A DNA stretch of 64,000 bases from Streptomyces coffeae (GCF_016741875.1 NZ_JAERRF010000007.1:248001-312000); one strand, 5' to 3'; shown: positions 15,251 to 24,660, counted from the first letter of the stretch. Numbers and translations are program-made. Notes: generated by a model not told the origin, from the sequence alone.

Positions 15251-17455
15251 CTACCGTGAGTGGTCCGATCGGCTCAGCAGCGGCAGCAGCAGTGCCGCCG
15301 ACCAGCTGAAGTTCGGCGAGTTGAGTGCGCCACCGGTCAGCGGGTTGTAGTTCTCCATGACCGGCCCGTTTCCGGACAGACCCGACGCGTTCGCCAGGAG
15401 GCGGTCGGTGAGGGCATCGGCGTCGTTGCCGTAGCCGTAGCGGCGCAGCCCGCCGAGGGCGAAGTAGGCCTGGTCGAGCCAGACCGGGCCGCGCCAGTAG
15501 TCTTTCGCGTCGAAGTACGGGGAAGACTTGGCGACGGTCGGGAACGGCACCGTCGTCGCGAACTCGGCCGGGTCGGTCAGTCGGGCCCGCACCGCGCGCG
15601 CCTGGGCCCGTGACGCGGTGCCGGTCCACAGCGGCACCGCGCCTTCGACGCCCCGGCCGCGAGAGGTGAGCCGGGTGCCGGTGCTGAGGTCGATGTCGTG
15701 GAACCAGCCGCCGTCGGGGTCGTACATCTGCCTGCGCACGGCGGTGTGTGTGGCATCGGCCCTTTGCTGCCAGTGCTTGGCGTCGGAGCTCTTGCCCAAT
15801 GCCTTCGCGATGCGCGCCAAGTAGGCTTGATCCAGGGCGAGATAGGCGTTCAGGTCGACGGACTCCTGAGTGAGGGAGTAGCCGAGGAGGGTGCCGTCGG
15901 CGGCGTGGTTGGCCACGACGGAGGTGCCGAGGTCGGCGTCAAAACGGGGCGCGTTGTCCATGCCGCTCTCCCAGGCGGCGGCCAGGCGGCGCTCCTCGGC
16001 GGAATCATTGGCGGGATCGACGGTGGCGCCGTACTCGGCGAGGCCGTCGCGGTCGTGGTCCCGGTTGCGGTACCACCAGGCCTGGTAGGCGGCGAGCTTT
16101 GGGTACATCTCTCGTAGGAAGGTCCGGTCACCGCTTTTGCGGAACACTTTCCACACCGCCCAACTGGCAAGCGGCGGCTTCGAGTTGCGTTCGTTCCAGT
16201 TGCCGCCGCCCCGCTCGGGGTCGTTGTAGAAGACAACATCGGGGATCATGCCGGCGTCCTGCGGGCGGGTCTTGGAGTCGGCGGTGATCTGCCAGTGGAA
16301 CATGGACCGGAGCTGCGAGGTGGCGAGCGCCGGGTCGAAGCGGGCGGTGCCCACGGCCTGCTTCCAGGTGTCCCAGGCCCACAGGCCGCCGGTGAACCAC
16401 TTGTACGAGATGGACGGCGTGATGCCGTCGTGCTTGAGCTCCCCCGCCGCGGAACGCCAGTTGGTGACCAGTGTCTGAAGGCACTTGACGGCCGTGCGGC
16501 GCCGGTCGGCGGGCACACCGCGGATCACCCTGGCGACGTAGCCGCGCCAGCGGGCGTCGGTGGCCGAGGTGTACGCCTGCGGACGGGCCAGTACCGCGCG
16601 GACCCGCCGCGACTCACTGGCGCGCTCCTCGGCGGTGAACGTGTAGGACTCGGTCCAGTCGAAGTGGTGCGCGGAGCCGGGCGCCAGGGTGACGGGGGCG
16701 GTGGTCTTGGTGCGGTAGGAGTCGCCGTCGACGGTGGTGCGCACGGGTTTCGCGTGGGTGATCTCGAAGCGCTCGGTGCCGTCGGTGAGGTAGTCCCAGG
16801 TCTCGCGGACCTTGGCTAAGTCGACTCCGACGCCGTTGGCGGTCGCGGCCAGGGAGGGCGCGTCCCGCATCGGCGCCTTGTCGGGCCGCAGCAGACTGCC
16901 GGTCCACTCGGCGCCGAGGGCGCGGGGGGTGGTCCCGGTGTTGCGGACCTCGGCGCGTATGAGGGCGCTGCGGTTGGTGGCGAATCGCAGTGTGAGGGTG
17001 AGGCGCAGGCCGCGTCCGAGGTCGTACGACTGGACGAGTCGGCCGGGCAGCGAGGTGAAGCGCGGAGCGCCCCCGGCGGCGAGGTCGAGGGTGTGGCCGT
17101 CTTCGGTGAGCCGGATGCGGCTGAAGGAGGCGCTCAGCCACCAGGGGTATTCCTGGGCGATGTAGAGGGGCCCGCTGAATCCTCCGTAGGCGCCGGGGTC
17201 ACCGGCCTTGGGCAGGGAGTAGGCGTGCCAGGCGCCTTGGTCGGCGAAGACGTTGATGCGGTTGGTGTTGTTGTCGTCGCTGGGCAGCGCGGCGGTCGGG
17301 GTGCCGTGCAGGTCGAGGACGTCGGCGTAGCCGGATGCCCGGAAGGCTTCGGGTGCCGGGGCGGCCGCGCCTGCCGGCGCCGGGGCCAAGGTGGCGCCGC
17401 CCGCGAGGAGCAGGGCCGCCAGGAGCGCGAGAGGGGACCTGCGGGGTCTGGTCAC
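15251..17455 (-). CDS. Secreted GH63-family (YgjK-like) alpha-glucosidase
   Basis: This 734-residue protein has a Sec signal peptide (MTRPRRS followed by a long Ala/Leu run, cleavage near APAGAAAP). An N-terminal beta-rich domain runs to about 300, followed by an (alpha/alpha)6 barrel. Barrel signatures are YKWFTGGLWAWDTWKQAVGTARF (the Asp is the expected general acid), GMIPDVVFYN, YWRGPVWLDQAYFALGG and the late GPVMENYNPLTG with the second catalytic acid (Glu). This arrangement matches bacterial GH63. The GTG start (17453-17455) overlaps the end of the decayed beta-galactosidase as GTGA and has GGAGG 10 bp upstream. As the last gene of the sugar ABC operon, it probably releases glucose or a disaccharide for uptake. 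Confidence 0.9.
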   Translation of the reverse strand: MTRPRRSPLALLAALLLAGGATLAPAPAGAAAPAPEAFRASGYADVLDLHGTPTAALPSDDNNTNRINVFADQGAWHAYSLPKAGDPGAYGGFSGPLYIAQEYPWWLSASFSRIRLTEDGHTLDLAAGGAPRFTSLPGRLVQSYDLGRGLRLTLTLRFATNRSALIRAEVRNTGTTPRALGAEWTGSLLRPDKAPMRDAPSLAATANGVGVDLAKVRETWDYLTDGTERFEITHAKPVRTTVDGDSYRTKTTAPVTLAPGSAHHFDWTESYTFTAEERASESRRVRAVLARPQAYTSATDARWRGYVARVIRGVPADRRRTAVKCLQTLVTNWRSAAGELKHDGITPSISYKWFTGGLWAWDTWKQAVGTARFDPALATSQLRSMFHWQITADSKTRPQDAGMIPDVVFYNDPERGGGNWNERNSKPPLASWAVWKVFRKSGDRTFLREMYPKLAAYQAWWYRNRDHDRDGLAEYGATVDPANDSAEERRLAAAWESGMDNAPRFDADLGTSVVANHAADGTLLGYSLTQESVDLNAYLALDQAYLARIAKALGKSSDAKHWQQRADATHTAVRRQMYDPDGGWFHDIDLSTGTRLTSRGRGVEGAVPLWTGTASRAQARAVRARLTDPAEFATTVPFPTVAKSSPYFDAKDYWRGPVWLDQAYFALGGLRRYGYGNDADALTDRLLANASGLSGNGPVMENYNPLTGGALNSPNFSWSAALLLPLLSRSDHSR

Positions 17456-18156
17456 GAGTGCTTGCCTCCAAGGGAGTGAGGGGTGCGGAGCACGGCTGCG
17501 CCGAGCGGTACCAGCTGCACGGCGCCCCTCACCGGGGCCCCGGTCAGCAGGTCCGTGCCATGGGCACTGATCTCGACGGGCTTGTCCGCGTGGTTGAGGA
17601 GGAAGAGGTACGAGGCATCGGGGCCGGTGCGGACCGTGGCCTCGACGCCTTCGGGGACCGGCGCGCAGGAGGTGACGCCCGCTTCCGTGGGCGCGTGGGG
17701 GCCCACCACTGGACGTACATGATTCCGTCGGCGCCATGGGCCGCCACGGCTTGGGGCGACCAGAGGCGTTGCAGGCCGGGCTTCTTGGGGACGTTGACCG
17801 GCCGCCGGCTCACCGCCGAGGGGGTCTGTTCCCCCAGCAGCCAGGTCTGGCCGCGCTTGAGGGAGCGCATCAGGTCGTCGTTCAGGCCACGCGGGCGGTG
17901 AGGCGGTGGCGGTGGCCAGGTCGACGGCGATGTCGTGGGAGTGCAGCAGGCCGAGGAGCCGGTCGAGTCGGCCGAAGTCCCAGGTTTCCGGCTTCGGTTG
18001 GAGCCTGGCCCAGGAGAAGACGCCGACGGCGACCATGGTGATCCCGGCTTCCCGCATCAGCTTGGCATCCTCGGCCCACGTCTCCTCGGGCCACTGCTCG
18101 GGGTTGTAGTCGTCGCCGTACAGCAGTCCGGGAACTGCGGTCAGGTGGGTGCTCAT
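17452..18156 (-). pseudogene. GH42 beta-galactosidase with large internal deletions
   Basis: The start and N-terminus are normal: ATG (18154-18156) overlaps the permease stop, and the product reads GLLYGDDYNPEQWPEETWAED and then GVFSWARLQPKPETWDFGRLD. Homology breaks after TASPPAWPE, about residue 90. A middle piece in another frame (about 17875-17705) contains QTWLLGEQTPSAV and AVAAHGADGIMYVQW, the region of the second catalytic glutamate. The last ~75 residues (TGPDASYLFLLNHADKPVEI and on) return to the first frame. About 235 codons remain of a family of about 670. The catalytic centre cannot form. The frame stays open end to end, so a nonfunctional 234-residue protein may still be translated and keep coupling to the GH63 gene. 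Confidence 0.8.
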
Positions 18157-18992
18157 CCCTTCACCGCCCCGCTGAGCAGGCCGGCCACGAACTGCCGCTG
18201 GAACAGCAGGAACAGTGCCATGAGCGGGAGCGTCGCGAGCAGTGAGCCGAGCATCAGGCCGGAGTAGTCGACCCGGGAGAGGCCGGTGAGGGTGTTGAGG
18301 GCGACGGGCACGGTGTATTTGTCCTCGGTGTTGAGCATGAGGAGGGGCCAGATGAAACTGTTCCAGGCCGCCGTGAACGTGAAGGTCACGAGCGCGCCGA
18401 GCTGCGGGCGCACGCATGGCAGCACGACGCGGTAGAAGGTGCGCAGCTCGCCGCAGCCGTCGATACGGGCCGACTCGATGAGTTCGTCGGTGAAGCCGAC
18501 AAAGGCTTGGCGCATCAGGAGGATGCCGAAGGAGTTCGCCAGGAAGGGCAGGATCACCGCCTGGTAGGAGTCGATCCAGCCGAGGCTCGCCATCATCTGG
18601 AAGAGCGGGACGAGTAGCACCTGGAAGGGGATCATCATGGTCGCCAGTACGGCGGCGAGCAGCACACCCCGGCCTCGGAAGCGGTACTTGGCGAGTCCGT
18701 AACCGCACATCGCGGAGACGAGGGAGCTGACCGCGGTATGCACGACGGCGATGCCGAGACTGTTGAACAGGACCCGGCCGAAGCCGATGGACTCCTGGAG
18801 CCGGGCGAGATTGTCCAGGAGCTGTCCGCCGGGCAAGAGTGGCGGCGGCGAGTGGAACAGGTCGGCGGTGGAGTGGGTGGCGGCGGTCGCCATCCACAGG
18901 AACGGCAGGAGGCTGACCACCCCGCCGAGCACGAGCACGGCGCGCACGGCGAATCGGCCGAGGCGCCGGACGGCGGCCGGGTTGCTGCTCAT
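18153..18992 (-). CDS. Carbohydrate ABC transporter permease (MalG type)
   Basis: A 279-residue inner-membrane protein with six predicted TM segments (first about 18-38). It carries the EAA-type cytoplasmic loop that contacts the ATPase, here ELIESARIDGCGELRTFYRVVLPCVRPQLG. MIPFQVLLVPLFQM and AAWNSFIWPLLML are typical of MalG/LacG permeases. Start ATG 18990-18992 overlaps the stop of the partner permease. The operon order (binding protein, MalF type, MalG type, glycosidases) is standard for Streptomyces sugar importers. No ATP-binding subunit lies in the locus, so a shared ATPase such as MsiK is expected to power it. Confidence 0.93.
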   Translation of the reverse strand: MSSNPAAVRRLGRFAVRAVLVLGGVVSLLPFLWMATAATHSTADLFHSPPPLLPGGQLLDNLARLQESIGFGRVLFNSLGIAVVHTAVSSLVSAMCGYGLAKYRFRGRGVLLAAVLATMMIPFQVLLVPLFQMMASLGWIDSYQAVILPFLANSFGILLMRQAFVGFTDELIESARIDGCGELRTFYRVVLPCVRPQLGALVTFTFTAAWNSFIWPLLMLNTEDKYTVPVALNTLTGLSRVDYSGLMLGSLLATLPLMALFLLFQRQFVAGLLSGAVKG

Positions 18993-19921
18993 CGGCGGCG
19001 CTCCCTTCCGAAGGCGAGGTACTGGAGCGCGGAGATCGCGGCGATCAGTGCGACGACCACCCACGCGATGGCGGCGGCGTAGCCGAAGTCGAACTGCTGG
19101 AAGCCGACTTTGTAGAGGTAGACGACGGGGGTGAGGGTGGCGTTGTCGGGGCCGCCTCGGGTCAGGACGTAGTTCTCGTCGAAGAGCTGAAGCGTGCCGA
19201 TGGTGGAGGTGACGGCGCAGAACAGGATCACGGGCCGCAGCTGCGGCAGGATCACCCGCGTGTACGTGGTGAAGGTGCCGGCGCCGTCGAGGGCGGCGGC
19301 CTCGTACTGCTCCTTGCCGATGGACTGGAGGCCGGCGAGGAGGATGACGGCGTTGTAGCCGGTCCAGCGCCACGTGAGTGTGAGAATGAGGGAGATGCGT
19401 GCCCAGGTCGGGTCATTGAGCCAGTCGACCGGGCTGATCCCGACGGCACCGAGGATCTGGTTGACGAGGCCGTTGTCGGTCTTGAGGAGAACCTGAAAGA
19501 CGACGGCGTACGCGACCAGCGTCGTCACCGCGGGCAGGAAGTGAAGCGCCCGCCAGGTGCCGCGGAAGCGCAGCCACGACTGGTTGAGGAGTGCGGCGAG
19601 GACCAGCGCGAGGCCGATCATCACCGGGACCTGAACGACGAGGATGAGCCCGGTGTTGAGCAGCGACTGGATGAACGCCGGGTCGTGGAGCATCCGCTGG
19701 TACTGATCCAGCCCCACCCAGTGCACGGCGCCGGCGTCCTCGGTGGTGAACGACTGGAGCAGGCTCGCGCCGAGGGGGTAGGCGAAGAAGAGGGCGAACA
19801 GTGCGGCGGCAGGGCCTGCGAAGATCCACCCCGACAGGTGGCCGCGGCGCCGGGGGCGGCGCACCGTGCCAGGTGCGCAGGCAGGAGCGACGCTGCGCTC
19901 GTGGGTGTTCACGGCGGTCAC
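18989..19921 (-). CDS. Carbohydrate ABC transporter permease (MalF type)
   Basis: A 310-residue permease. A 30-residue basic N-terminus precedes TM1 (about 32-52), with about six TM segments in all. The EAA loop reads QYEAAALDGAGTFTTYTRVILPQLRPVI. DENYVLTRGGPDNATLTPVVYLYKVGF is typical of the MalF/LacF group. GTG (19919-19921) overlaps the binding-protein stop as GTGA; a second in-frame GTG lies 9 bp downstream. It forms the membrane pore with the MalG-type neighbour. The substrate is not deducible, though the two downstream glycoside hydrolases suggest an alpha-glucoside or galactoside oligosaccharide. Confidence 0.93.
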   Translation of the reverse strand: MTAVNTHERSVAPACAPGTVRRPRRRGHLSGWIFAGPAAALFALFFAYPLGASLLQSFTTEDAGAVHWVGLDQYQRMLHDPAFIQSLLNTGLILVVQVPVMIGLALVLAALLNQSWLRFRGTWRALHFLPAVTTLVAYAVVFQVLLKTDNGLVNQILGAVGISPVDWLNDPTWARISLILTLTWRWTGYNAVILLAGLQSIGKEQYEAAALDGAGTFTTYTRVILPQLRPVILFCAVTSTIGTLQLFDENYVLTRGGPDNATLTPVVYLYKVGFQQFDFGYAAAIAWVVVALIAAISALQYLAFGRERRR

Positions 19922-21288
19922 GGGGCTACCGCCACTCGCTTTCGGCCGGTTGCCTCGGCGAGTTGCCTGGCCGCCGAGGCGAGGGCGGCGCGTGGGTCTT
20001 TGCCGTGCAACATCACGCCGTTGACGGTGGAGATCACGATGTCCTTCTCCTTGGCGTCGTCCTTTGTGTACTCGACGGGCGGGATGTTCTGCGCGAGCCG
20101 CGTGAACACGGCGTTGGCGCGCTGCCCGCCGAAGTACTCCTGCTTCTCGCTCAGATACCCGTCCTCGAGTGCGGGCAGATAGGCGGGGAACAGTCCCTCG
20201 CGTTTGAGCATGGACACCTGGTTGTCCTTGTCGGTCAGCACGAAGCGGATGAACTGCCAGGCGAGCTCCGGGTGTTCGCTCTGCGTGGGGATACAGAGGG
20301 TGGACCCGCCGATGTTCGAGGTACGCACCCCGTCGGCGGTGAAACCGGGCAGCGGCACCACCCGGAACTTCCCGCTGAGCTCGGGCATTTCATCGGTGAG
20401 GGTGCCCGACCACCAGGCGGCGATGGGGGTCGTGGAGACCTTGCCCTCTTTGGTGGCGGTGACCAGTCCGTCCCAGTTCTTCTCGTAGTCGACGAGCTCC
20501 TCCTCGGCCAGCCGCTTCATCAGCGTCAGGGCCTGGACGGCCGCCGGGGTCTCGAGGGCAATGCGGCCGCCGAGGAATGAGGACTGCCCCTGCTGCTGAA
20601 GCAGCATCGGGAAGATCCCGGAGTCGGTCGGATCGTGGACGAGCAACTTGTGCCCGGTGGCCTTCTTGATACGCACGCCGGCGCGGACATAGTCGTCCCA
20701 GGTTTGCAGGGACGTGGGGTCGACACCCCCGGCCCGGAAGTGGTCGGTGCGGTAGTAGAGGGCGCACGGTCCGATGTCCCACGGGATCCCGAAGACCTGT
20801 TCCCCGCCCGTACGGCCGGTGACGGTGCGCCAGGCAGCGCGGGCGAAGTCTCCGCCGTAGCGACCGCCGAGGTTCGCCACGTCGTAGATGGCACTGGGGA
20901 AGTTGGCGGTGTACTGCGGCAGATAACTGCCCTCGATGGTGAGGATGTCGGCGAGCCCGGTGCCGCCGCGCAGCCCCACAGTGATCTTGTCGTAGGCGTT
21001 GTCGTAGCCGATGTCGACGACGTCGACGGTGACGCCCGGGTTCCGTTCCTGGAACGTACGGCCCAGCCGCTTGAGTGCGGCGGCGGCCACGTCCCACGAC
21101 CACACGGTGATCTTCCCCGTGAGCTTCTTGGCCCCTCTCCTGCCGGAGTCGTCCTCGTCGTCGCCCAGCTTGCGCGGGTCGCCGTCCGCCCCGCCCGCGC
21201 CTCCCATGGCGCAGGATCCGAGCAGGGCGGATGCCGAGGCAGCGAGACCTGCGGCCACAACTCCCCGCCTGCCTGGTCGTGTTGACAC
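19918..21288 (-). CDS. Extracellular sugar-binding lipoprotein
   Basis: A 456-residue solute-binding protein. The signal peptide has an RPGRRGVVAAG start (a possible Tat-type double arginine) and a lipobox LLGSC, so Cys26 would be lipidated and the protein tethered outside. The mature part opens KITVWSWDVAAAALKRLGRTFQERNPGVTVDV and contains FGIPWDIGPCALYYRTD and GGSTLCIPTQSEHPELAWQFIRFV, standard for family 1 sugar-binding proteins. The GTG start has GGGAGGCAAGA before it. A candidate operator (ATTCAG/CTGAAT) lies 35 bp upstream, and a divergent GntR gene is the likely regulator. Confidence 0.92.
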   Translation of the reverse strand: MSTRPGRRGVVAAGLAASASALLGSCAMGGAGGADGDPRKLGDDEDDSGRRGAKKLTGKITVWSWDVAAAALKRLGRTFQERNPGVTVDVVDIGYDNAYDKITVGLRGGTGLADILTIEGSYLPQYTANFPSAIYDVANLGGRYGGDFARAAWRTVTGRTGGEQVFGIPWDIGPCALYYRTDHFRAGGVDPTSLQTWDDYVRAGVRIKKATGHKLLVHDPTDSGIFPMLLQQQGQSSFLGGRIALETPAAVQALTLMKRLAEEELVDYEKNWDGLVTATKEGKVSTTPIAAWWSGTLTDEMPELSGKFRVVPLPGFTADGVRTSNIGGSTLCIPTQSEHPELAWQFIRFVLTDKDNQVSMLKREGLFPAYLPALEDGYLSEKQEYFGGQRANAVFTRLAQNIPPVEYTKDDAKEKDIVISTVNGVMLHGKDPRAALASAARQLAEATGRKRVAVAP

Positions 21289-21304
21289 TCTTGCCTCCCG
21301 ACAG

Positions 21305-21338
21305 CTGAATGCCTAATGCTGTATTCAGAACACTGAAT
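21305..21338. promoter_or_regulatory. Candidate GntR operator before the sugar ABC operon
   Basis: A perfect inverted repeat, ATTCAG then AACA then CTGAAT (21323-21338), lies 35 bp upstream of the binding-protein start, with an extra CTGAAT half-site at 21305-21310. The surroundings are A/T-rich, fitting a promoter. The nearest regulator is the FadR-like GntR protein 250 bp away on the other strand. Binding is inference. Confidence 0.55.
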
Positions 21339-21415
21339 GACATGGCTGGCCGTCAAGAGGGCTGCACACACGTCCTTTGACCCACTGGCCCCGCCCACCG
21401 GCCCTCTGCCCAGAA

Positions 21416-21532
21416 GTCGGCCGCATCGGGCAGCCCCGCGACATCGCCCAGACTGTGGCGTTCCTGTCCTCCGATGCAGCGGCGTTCATCAGCGGAGCGA
21501 TCACCCCGGTCGACGGCGCGGGTACCGCCTGA
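21416..21532 (+). pseudogene. C-terminal remnant of a short-chain dehydrogenase
   Basis: The plus frame reads VGRIGQPRDIAQTVAFLSSD and then AAAFISGAITPVDGAGTA before TGA. This is the last ~39 residues of a classical SDR (GRxGxPxDIAxxVxFLxSDxAxFITGxxxxVDGG). Nothing upstream matches the Rossmann or YxxxK parts. The fragment ends 58 bp before the GntR gene. Confidence 0.75.
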
Positions 21533-21590
21533 CCAGCCGACCAGCCAGTAACGGATAATCGAGCGGGACCGAAGGGAAGGGCCGCCACAC

Positions 21591-22232
21591 ATGCCAATCG
21601 ACAACCGACCGCTGCGTGAGCAGGTGAAGGAGGAACTGCTCAGGCGTCTCGGCAGCGGCACGATCGCGACGAACGAGACGATCAACGAGGTGGAGCTCGC
21701 CACTGAACTCGGCGTCAGCCGAACGCCGTTGCGCGAGGCGCTGATCACGCTGGAACGCGAGGGCGTCATCACCAGCGAGCGCGGCAAGGGCTTCCGGTTC
21801 ACGCCGCTGAGTGCCCAGGAGTTCCGCGACCTGACGGCGATCGTTGCGACCCTTGAGGCGCTGGCGCTGGAGTCCAGCGACCCCGAGTACCTCACAAAGA
21901 TCGCACCGCAGCTCCTGGAGGAGGCGCACGCCTTCTCCCTCCCGCAGGCCCCACACGACGTGATCGAGCGGTACGACGACGCATGGCACGACCTGCTCCT
22001 GTCGGGCTGCACGAACGAACGCTTGATGAAGCTGATCACGTCCCTGAAGGTCACGATGCACCGATACGAACGAGTGGCCCTCGGCGACCAGGACGTCCTG
22101 GAGCGTTCGGCCGTGGAGCATGAGCGCATCGCATTGTCCCTGCAGCGCGGGGACCTGGATGAGGCAGTCGTGGCGCTCAAGGAGAACTGGAACAGCGGCA
22201 TGGACCGCATCCTGGAGCGCCTCACGGACTGA
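21591..22232 (+). CDS. GntR-family transcriptional regulator (FadR/FCD subgroup)
   Basis: A 213-residue regulator. An N-terminal winged helix (residues 1-70) contains INEVELATELGVSRTPLREALITLEREGVI, the GntR signature. The C-terminal FCD all-helical ligand domain follows, with EALALESSD, YDDAWHDLLLSGCTNERLM and EHERIALSLQRGDLDEAVVAL, giving the Asp/His metal- or acid-binding residues. It is transcribed away from the sugar ABC operon and probably controls it through the repeat at 21323-21338, responding to a small acid or sugar acid. The link is by neighbourhood only. Confidence 0.88.
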   Translation: MPIDNRPLREQVKEELLRRLGSGTIATNETINEVELATELGVSRTPLREALITLEREGVITSERGKGFRFTPLSAQEFRDLTAIVATLEALALESSDPEYLTKIAPQLLEEAHAFSLPQAPHDVIERYDDAWHDLLLSGCTNERLMKLITSLKVTMHRYERVALGDQDVLERSAVEHERIALSLQRGDLDEAVVALKENWNSGMDRILERLTD

Positions 22233-22316
22233 ATCGCGCGGCAGGCGTGGCGGACGGTGGCGCGAACGGGGGGATGCAGACGCCGTCTGTGCCGCTCGAA
22301 AATAGAGTGGGATGCC

Positions 22317-23231
22317 TCAGCCGCGTATGGTCACGCCGTGGCGCGTGCGCAGTCGGCGCAGCTCCCACAGGGAGAGCCCGGTCACCGATAGGGGGCCGCC
22401 GAACAGGGAGCAGAACTGGGCCCACAGTGGCCCGTTGGGCATGCCGCTCCCGGTCAGGTTGAAGACGGCGATGATCCAGATCATCACCACGGTGAGCACG
22501 GCCGGCAGCGCGGCGTGCACATAGGCGGTGTTGAAGGCGGAGCGGGCGACGTAGGCCGAGGCCAGGAAGAAGAACGGCAGCCCCCACAGCAAGAAGGCGA
22601 GCGCGGGGACGGCGGCCACGAACAGCCACACCCCGTGCAGCCCGTGCAGCAGCGTGGTGCCCGAGACCACGTACGCCGAGGCGCCGAGGAGGGCCACGAC
22701 CAGGATGTACCAGCCGACGGTCTTGGCCGGGACGCGGAGCCGGGAGCGCAGCAACCGCCGCCGCTCCGCAGGCGCGTAGCGGATGAAGAGAGTGATCACC
22801 ACCGGTCCGCCGATGATGAGCAGGATCGGGGTCAGGATGAGTTGGCCGAGGCTCTGGTTGGCCTGGCCCTCCAGGCCGTCGTCCGACCCGTATGTGTAGT
22901 AGAGCGCGAGCGTCGCGAGGACGCCGAGCACCGTGCGGGTGATCTGAACGCGGTCGACCACGGGATCGTGGACACGCCCGCCGCCGTCCTGGTCGAACAG
23001 TCTCCGCGCGGCCCGGTGCACCGAGCGGAGCAGGGGGACCATCCAGACGAGGAAGGGCACCCGCCGGTACCAGCGTCGGCCCCTGGGCGCCGGCCGGTAG
23101 GGCCCGGGCGGCGGGGGCGGTGGCCCGTAGGGGTTCGGCGGCGGCCCGTACGGGTCGGGTGCCGGCGGCGGTCCCCAACGGTTGCCTCCCTGCCCGGGGT
23201 CGTTCGGCAGACCCCATCCCCCCGTTGCCAT
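22317..23231 (-). CDS. Multi-pass membrane protein with proline-rich N-terminus, unknown function
   Basis: 304 residues from ATG 23229-23231, with GAGGAGGA about 7 bp upstream. Residues 1-45 form a Gly/Pro/Tyr-rich low-complexity cytoplasmic tail (repeated PYGPPP). Six hydrophobic segments follow, spread from about 55 to 285. I recognise no catalytic or transport motif. Such tails occur on many actinomycete membrane proteins. It stands alone between the GntR gene and the Lrp-type gene, with only 84 bp between convergent stops at its 3' end. Confidence 0.75.
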   Translation of the reverse strand: MATGGWGLPNDPGQGGNRWGPPPAPDPYGPPPNPYGPPPPPPGPYRPAPRGRRWYRRVPFLVWMVPLLRSVHRAARRLFDQDGGGRVHDPVVDRVQITRTVLGVLATLALYYTYGSDDGLEGQANQSLGQLILTPILLIIGGPVVITLFIRYAPAERRRLLRSRLRVPAKTVGWYILVVALLGASAYVVSGTTLLHGLHGVWLFVAAVPALAFLLWGLPFFFLASAYVARSAFNTAYVHAALPAVLTVVMIWIIAVFNLTGSGMPNGPLWAQFCSLFGGPLSVTGLSLWELRRLRTRHGVTIRG

Positions 23232-23489
23232 CACGGCTCCTCCTCGCCCTTGCGTTCGACCACACGATTTTCGCCAGTGGCCGGGAATTGTAGGGTACGA
23301 AGACGAACCGCGCCCTGCCCCGGAGCCAGGACCCTGTAGGCGCCAAGAACCTTATCCTTGCCGGTCATACGGCACGTCGGTCCCCCAGCACATCGATCCG
23401 GACACCGGACAGGCCCAGGTGGCCGCCGTCTCGGCGCTGATGTGGTGCCATTGGCTCGTCGCGACGTGAGAGGCGCCGACGCTGGTGGC

Positions 23490-24527
23490 TCAGTCGGCCC
23501 CCGGCCGCCGCCACAGGTCGATGGGTACGTGCCGTACCGCCCGCCCCGCCTCGTCGAGGATCCAGCCCATGCGTTTGGGATTGCCGAGCGTGAGGGAGCG
23601 GTCGGCCATAGCGATCTCCGGAAAGCGCTGGGCGATGTACGACTCCAGGCGCAGCACATCGGCAATGGAGCGCACCCAACTGTTGACCACCAGGTTGTGG
23701 TTCGAGGTGGTCGCCGCGCACATCCGCACCTCCGGCAGCGCGGCCAGTGCGGGGCCGACCCGGGCCAGCGCGTCGGAGGGCACGTTCGCGTGGAAGGTGG
23801 CGAACACCGGATACGGCGAGTAGGTGTGGGCCACCTCGCAGCGCGGCAGTGCGGCCCCGGTGCGCACCATCCACGCCACCCGGCGCCGCACCGTCGACTC
23901 ACTCATTCCCGTACGCCGGGCCAATTCGCCGTATCCGGCGCGCCCGTCGGCGCCGAGTGCGAGCAGCAGTTCCCGGTCGGCCTCGGCCGGTGCGGGATCG
24001 ACGTCACCCATGGCGAGGGGCGCCCCGGAGCGGACCGCATCGCGCTGCTCGCGGCTGATGGCGCGAATGTCCCAGCGGGAGCCCTCGGTGAAGAACCGGG
24101 TGACGATCCGGCTGTGCGTGGCACGCACCCCGGGCAGTCTCCCGAGAACCTCGGTGTGCAGCAGGGAGAGGTCGGCCAGCGAGTCCACCATGACGTTGAG
24201 GGACATGTCGTGGTGGCCCGCTGTGTGCTCGATGCTGGCGATCTGCGGTTGCTCGGCAAGCGCGGCCGAGATCGCTGGGATGCGGCCAGGTTCGCAGTCC
24301 ACGCCGACGATGGCGACACAGTGGTGGTGGTTGACGAAGGCTCCGCCGTACGCGGTCACCCAGACCAGGCCCTGGGCACGCAGCCGTTCCCAGCGCCGGG
24401 CCGCCGTCACCGGGCTGACCTCGATGGCCCTTGCCACCCGCGCCCAGGGCGCACGGGGCGCGGCCTGGAGCGCATTGACCAGGCACAGATCCAGCTCGTC
24501 CAGCAAGCCGGTGGCGGAATCGGTCAC
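23490..24527 (-). CDS. Lrp/AsnC-family regulator with two fused units
   Basis: At 345 residues it is about twice the usual Lrp length and contains two helix-turn-helix plus ligand units. The first HTH is ELDLCLVNALQAAPRAPWARVARAIEVSPVTAARRWERL; the second is DRELLLALGADGRAGYGELARRTGMSESTVRRRVAWMV. AsnC-type ligand parts follow each (for example EHTAGHHDMSLNVMV). The gene is divergent from the DUF3311/symporter/amidohydrolase operon, with 133 bp between, and is its probable regulator. A near-palindrome GAGTTTCAAGCTC (24580-24592) in that gap is a weak operator candidate. Confidence 0.87.
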   Translation of the reverse strand: MTDSATGLLDELDLCLVNALQAAPRAPWARVARAIEVSPVTAARRWERLRAQGLVWVTAYGGAFVNHHHCVAIVGVDCEPGRIPAISAALAEQPQIASIEHTAGHHDMSLNVMVDSLADLSLLHTEVLGRLPGVRATHSRIVTRFFTEGSRWDIRAISREQRDAVRSGAPLAMGDVDPAPAEADRELLLALGADGRAGYGELARRTGMSESTVRRRVAWMVRTGAALPRCEVAHTYSPYPVFATFHANVPSDALARVGPALAALPEVRMCAATTSNHNLVVNSWVRSIADVLRLESYIAQRFPEIAMADRSLTLGNPKRMGWILDEAGRAVRHVPIDLWRRPGAD

Positions 24528-24660
24528 TGTGGCATCTCTCCTGAATGAATTGTGCAGAAATCCATGGGGTGCACTCCGGGAGTTTCAAGCTCCTCGTGTG
24601 ATTTGGCAACGCCTGCCGGCCGTCCGCCGCGGCCGACCCTGACATGTCTCGGAGTTCGCC

